Assembly: GCA_016839865.1 (NCBI GenBank)
Contig: JAEOTN010000053.1
Coordinates: 1-7,797, forward strand
From: Promethearchaeota archaeon
Lineage (GTDB): Archaea > Asgardarchaeota > Lokiarchaeia > Sigynarchaeales > MK-D1
Direction of reading: 5' to 3'
DNA: 7,797 bases
Position 1 is the stretch's first letter. Each line of letters opens with the position of its first letter. A program made the translations under genes and the position numbers. Below the pieces are notes generated by a model that saw nothing but the letters and a program-made list of their open reading frames with translations, ran no database searches and had not been told where the DNA came from. This document shows, one piece after another, positions 6,414 to 7,797 of the stretch.

Positions 6414-6782
6414 TTAGATCGAGTACAAAACGGCTACATAAAGTGAAAACTTCCAAGGGGCGGTTGTTTTTGGATAGTACAATGCCTCAACATCCTCATT
6501 TGGCTCTAGTTGATAATTGGCTTTATATACATCCATTGCAGTAGCGCCAATAAGATCATCGTCATTCTCAAGTTTTTTAAAATCTTCATCAGCTAATCTC
6601 ACAGCTTGGACAAAACCTCCGTCAAGTATCTTATCAAATTCTTCCTTTGTCTTGATATAGCCTTCTGCTACGAGGGTCTTTACCGCATCTACCATATATG
6701 GTTGAAATGTCTCTAAAATGTTAATTTCTCCAATTTCGCTTTTATTCATTATCAAAATTAATGCTATAGGTTCTTTTGCCAT
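6414..6782 (-). CDS. Acidic 122-residue protein of unknown function
   Basis: I do not recognise this protein. It is small and acidic: about 22 Asp/Glu against 12 Lys/Arg. A hydrophobic start (PIALILIMN, 5-13) looks like a first beta strand rather than a membrane helix. A helical part with TFQPYMVDAVKTLVAEG (25-41) and TKEEFDKIL (45-53) follows, then an acidic loop ENDDDL (72-77). The C-terminus, APWKFSLYVAVLYSI, ends in a strand-like hydrophobic run. No cysteine, metal motif, zinc finger or signal peptide is visible. It is flanked on the same strand by the Hef/XPF gene upstream and the DDAH-like gene downstream, with spacers on both sides that could hold its own promoter and terminator, so co-function is not implied. 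The ATG at 6782 is the best start. Codon use and composition look like the neighbours, so it is probably a real gene. Confidence 0.68.
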   Translation of the reverse strand: MAKEPIALILIMNKSEIGEINILETFQPYMVDAVKTLVAEGYIKTKEEFDKILDGGFVQAVRLADEDFKKLENDDDLIGATAMDVYKANYQLEPNEDVEALYYPKTTAPWKFSLYVAVLYSI

Positions 6783-6961
6783 TTTTCATCATCATTACGA
6801 ATACTTTGATAATTATTTAGCTATTTAGGATTAAAAGGGGAATTCTTCAATTTTATATGAAAATTCAACGAGAAACTAGATTTTGTTAAGCAAACTCTAC
6901 AAAATCTGCTAAAATTTATTGGTGGATCCCAAAGTAGATCGTGTTTTCTTTTTCAAGTAAA
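6783..6961 (-). promoter_or_regulatory. 179-base intergenic region with promoter-like box and inverted repeat
   Basis: This is the longest non-coding stretch of the window. On the minus strand an A/T box, CTAAATAATTATC (6809-6821), lies about 33 bases before the ATG at 6782 and is the best promoter candidate for the small acidic gene. A second box, TTTCATATAAAATTG, lies near 6849-6863. A perfect 9-base inverted repeat is listed separately. No RNA gene or further open frame of useful length was seen. Confidence 0.35.
6878..6907. repeat. Perfect 9-base inverted repeat with 12-base loop
   Basis: AGATTTTGT (6878-6886) and ACAAAATCT (6899-6907) are exact reverse complements separated by 12 bases. 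The repeat lies 55 bases after the stop codon of the Hef/XPF gene, on the side where its transcript would end. It could form a weak hairpin in the 3' untranslated RNA or be a symmetrical protein site. It is not followed by a strong T-run on the minus strand, so a classical terminator is not supported. At this base composition a chance origin is possible. Confidence 0.4.
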
Positions 6962-7797
6962 TCACAGCAATTTTCTGTATTTTTCATTTTTTACTTCTTC
7001 TACAGCATTTGCTTCTTCTTCCTCATTCAGCAGCAATTTTTTATTATCTCGAACAAATTTCCAACCAAACCCCTTAACATCTGCTAATTTCCCAGTTATT
7101 CCTTTAGGGTTACCAGTTTTAGTGTAAACAATTTCAGTGTTGAGCAGTTCCGTGAAAAAATTAATAGGGCACTTGAATTCTTCGATTAGCTGCTGACTTT
7201 TTGTAGGACCAACTTTGAACAAACCTTCTAAAACGTAAGCTTGACGTTCTTTCAGTGTAATTGATTTTGGAATTCTACGAGCTATGCCCCGATCTGTGTA
7301 TTCTCCTTGTTGGCGTTTCGCTATGCGATACAAAGCGGTTGCTGTATCAGTTGTATTTCTTGTTGGAATTATGGGAATACCTAATCTTAGCGCAATTGCC
7401 ATCATTGCTCCATAAATCGAACTTGCTCTCTCATCTCCACCAGGAGGACCGAAGGCTTTATCAAAACTCTCTAAAATCAGAATTGGTTTTTCCACAGCAT
7501 CACTTAGTCTCAGTAATTGTTCAAATACGTTACTTGTATTAGAACCTCCGAATACCGAAGAACGAAAATCATCCCCTCGTTTTCGTTCTACTGCTGTATT
7601 CCCTGAACATAGATAGTCTCCTGCATCAAGAGTCTCGATAATCACTGTAGCTCCGAGATCTTTTAGCTTCTTACCAATTCTGCTACTCTTTTCTCGTGTA
7701 TCTACAATGATCATAGGTTGTGCGTCTTTTTCTCCAATCTTCAATTCCTCTTGATAGGAACTTCCATAGTGCTTTTTGAGAATATCAGTGAATAAAT
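6962..7797 (-). CDS. Hef/XPF-type structure-specific nuclease, C-terminal part
   Basis: The gene runs off the right edge: the frame is open for 17 more codons beyond the TTG at 7744, without an ATG, so the visible part is probably the 3' end of a longer protein. Residues are counted from that TTG. The ERCC4 nuclease core shows IIVDTREKS (12-20), LDAGDYL (39-45) and the metal-binding signature VERKRGDD (52-59) with Glu53, Arg54, Lys55 and Asp59. A C-terminal helix-hairpin-helix region begins at LFKVGPTKSQQLIEEF (175-190); its second half, LADVKGFGWKFVRDN (220-234), is divergent and set off by an insertion-like stretch. XPF/Hef nucleases cut branched DNA such as stalled forks and flaps, usually as dimers. 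Archaeal Hef has a helicase upstream, which would lie outside the window. A short helicase-less XPF starting at ATG 7714 (MIIVDTREK) is the alternative. Confidence 0.9.
   Translation of the reverse strand, partial: LFTDILKKHYGSSYQEELKIGEKDAQPMIIVDTREKSSRIGKKLKDLGATVIIETLDAGDYLCSGNTAVERKRGDDFRSSVFGGSNTSNVFEQLLRLSDAVEKPILILESFDKAFGPPGGDERASSIYGAMMAIALRLGIPIIPTRNTTDTATALYRIAKRQQGEYTDRGIARRIPKSITLKERQAYVLEGLFKVGPTKSQQLIEEFKCPINFFTELLNTEIVYTKTGNPKGITGKLADVKGFGWKFVRDNKKLLLNEEEEANAVEEVKNEKYRKLL

Noticed and set aside
6783..6800. C-box-like ATGATGA on the minus strand before the small acidic gene, as in box C/D guide RNAs
   Set aside because: No D box (CUGA) follows at a useful distance and the match is in a short repetitive GAT run.
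6841..6866. AATTTT/AAAATT inverted repeat in the longest intergenic region
   Set aside because: Only six A/T pairs with a 5-base loop; expected by chance in sequence this AT-rich.
7261..7542. Open plus-strand frame of 93 codons opposite the XPF nuclease
   Set aside because: It lies opposite the conserved nuclease core. Leu-rich composition is typical of an antisense shadow.

Overview
This 7.8 kb window looks like a piece of an AT-rich archaeal genome. The clearest sign is the XPF/ERCC4-type nuclease with C-terminal helix-hairpin-helix at the right edge, the layout of archaeal Hef/XPF. Genes generally lack obvious Shine-Dalgarno sites. TATA-like A/T boxes lie about 25-33 bases before several start codons, which fits archaeal leaderless or short-leader transcripts. 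The mix of a surface glycosidase-like protein, GH4 glycosidase, human-like dimethylargininase and Hef would suit an Asgard-type archaeon. That placement is inference and was not tested.

Layout, left to right. (1) Positions 1-1386 (+): the 3' part of a GxGYxYP-type putative glycoside hydrolase with a C-terminal membrane anchor. (2) 1463-2185 (+): a small signal-anchored, probably extracellular protein of unknown function. (3) 2194-3102 (-): a PfkB-family sugar kinase. (4) 3163-4491 (+): a family 4 glycoside hydrolase, divergent from the kinase across a 60-base promoter region. (5) about 4577-5602 (+): a membrane-anchored alpha/beta hydrolase. (6) 5591-6361 (-): a dimethylargininase (DDAH)-like enzyme whose end overlaps the hydrolase by 12 bases. 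(7) 6414-6782 (-): an acidic 122-residue protein I do not recognise. (8) 6962-7797 (-): the C-terminal part of a Hef/XPF nuclease that runs off the right edge. The only intergenic spaces are short, the largest being 6783-6961. No tRNA, rRNA, CRISPR array, insertion sequence or integrase was seen.

The left half (1-5) reads as a small carbohydrate-use neighbourhood: an anchored surface glycosidase-like protein, a cytoplasmic NAD/Mn-dependent GH4 enzyme and a sugar kinase. The GH4 enzyme carries a CHEI motif, very close to the CHEV motif described for alpha-galacturonidases. This gives a testable idea: galacturonide cleavage inside the cell, with the PfkB kinase acting on a downstream sugar acid such as 2-keto-3-deoxygluconate. 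The right half (6-8) is a co-oriented set with no obvious common theme: arginine-derivative hydrolysis, an unknown protein and DNA repair/fork processing.

I found no clear evidence for a wholly new multi-gene system. The best leads are the CHEI-type GH4 with its kinase, the anchored GxGYxYP protein with an altered signature, the archaeal DDAH with a complete active site, and the two unrecognised proteins.
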